From NCBI GenBank assembly GCA_030248195.1, contig JASAND010020115.1:1-64000 (forward strand): DNA of 64,000 bases, in the 5' to 3' direction. The DNA is from Trissonchulus latispiculum. Taxonomy: Eukaryota > Nematoda > Enoplea > Enoplida > Ironidae. Positions 63,682 through 64,000 of the stretch are shown in pieces; position 1 is the stretch's first letter; every line of letters starts with the position of its first letter. The notes under the pieces are model-generated. The model saw nothing but the letters and a program-made list of their open reading frames with translations, searched no databases and was not told where the DNA came from. The position numbers were made by a program, and so were the translations under genes.

Positions 63682-64000
63682 TAGTGTTGGGATTGGCCGA
63701 AATTTTTCCTGGTTGGCTTGGCTTGGCTTGGCCGGAGTTTGAAGTTGGCCAGCCAATTGGCCGTTGGCCGATGGCCGGCCATTGGCCGTGGGCCGGCCCA
63801 AGGCCAATGGCCAACGGCCCATTGGCTGGCCGTTGGCCGTGGGCCGATGGCCGGCCATTGGCCTTTGGCCGGCCAACGGCCAACAGCCAACGGCCAACTG
63901 GCTGGCCGTTGGCCGCCGGTTGGCCGTTGGCTGTTGCTTGGCTGTAAGCAATTAGCCATTCTTTAGCGACTGGAATTTACTATTTTTATTCGTCTACTGT
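63682..64000. mobile_element. left end of an element with TTGGCCGT array, runs off the window
   Basis: Starts TAGTGTTGGGATTGGCC right after CTCTCTGG, followed by about 260 bases of TTGGCCG/CGGCCAA words in both orientations (63690-63957). Architecture matches the array-ended hAT-like elements. The right end and duplication are beyond the window. Frames here are array artefacts. Confidence 0.55.

Noticed and set aside
63519..63966. Overlapping Trp/Pro/Gly/Ala-rich frames on both strands
   Set aside because: Translation of the TTGGCC array in all frames.

Overview
The window is nuclear DNA from an intron-rich eukaryote, most likely an invertebrate animal; I cannot name the lineage. The signs are short exons with GT...AG introns and pyrimidine-rich acceptors, tRNA-derived SINEs, and many DNA transposons with 8-bp target duplications. 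There is no operon structure, and almost all long open frames are by-products of repeats and G/C homopolymers.

The only clear protein-coding content is one gene present three times in tandem on the + strand. It encodes a 178-residue SR-type splicing factor: RRM, then a C-x2-C-x4-H-x4-C zinc knuckle, then an Arg/Ser tail, of the SRSF7/RSZ general type. Copy 1 enters at the left edge and shows exons 3-7 (892-2968). Copy 2 (30143-37824) and copy 3 (52188-60350) each have seven exons. Copies 2 and 3 differ by one conservative residue (L56I); all other coding differences I found are synonymous, although introns and flanks have been heavily rearranged.

The repeat unit runs from one gene start to the next (about 22 kb from copy 2 to copy 3). 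Besides the gene it carries 3' flank, a non-coding block (22571-26590 matching 39785-45765, with a diverged echo at 63060-63680), and an upstream region (29090-30142 matching about 49935-52187). Copies 1 and 2 are closer to each other than to copy 3. Because the copies align, many insertions can be seen as filled versus empty sites, so element ends and target duplications can be read directly.

By region: 1-4637 gene copy 1 and 3' flank; 4638-7012 a TA-flanked element; 7066-23241 an older element split by a 15.25-kb insertion (7309-22562), itself packed with nested elements; 22571-26600 duplicated block with a TTAA element; 26658-29031 a G/C-rich inverted-repeat element; 29090-37824 promoter region and copy 2, with a tandem-repeat element in intron 1 and a SINE in intron 4; 38-46 kb duplicated block again, with a hAT-like element containing a 592-bp fold-back; 46-49.9 kb G/C-rich and hAT-like elements; 50-60.4 kb copy 3, with hAT-like elements, a SINE and a Penelope-like palindrome carrying hammerhead ribozyme motifs; 61-64 kb diverged flank with more elements.

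The most unusual theme is a group of hAT-like elements whose ends carry arrays of short, mostly self-complementary motifs (TTCCGG, GGATCC, GGGTACCC, GGGTGACCC, ACTCGA, TTGGCC) just inside short terminal inverted repeats. Two sets share the same terminal repeat but carry different arrays. I read this as transposon ends that evolve like micro-satellites.
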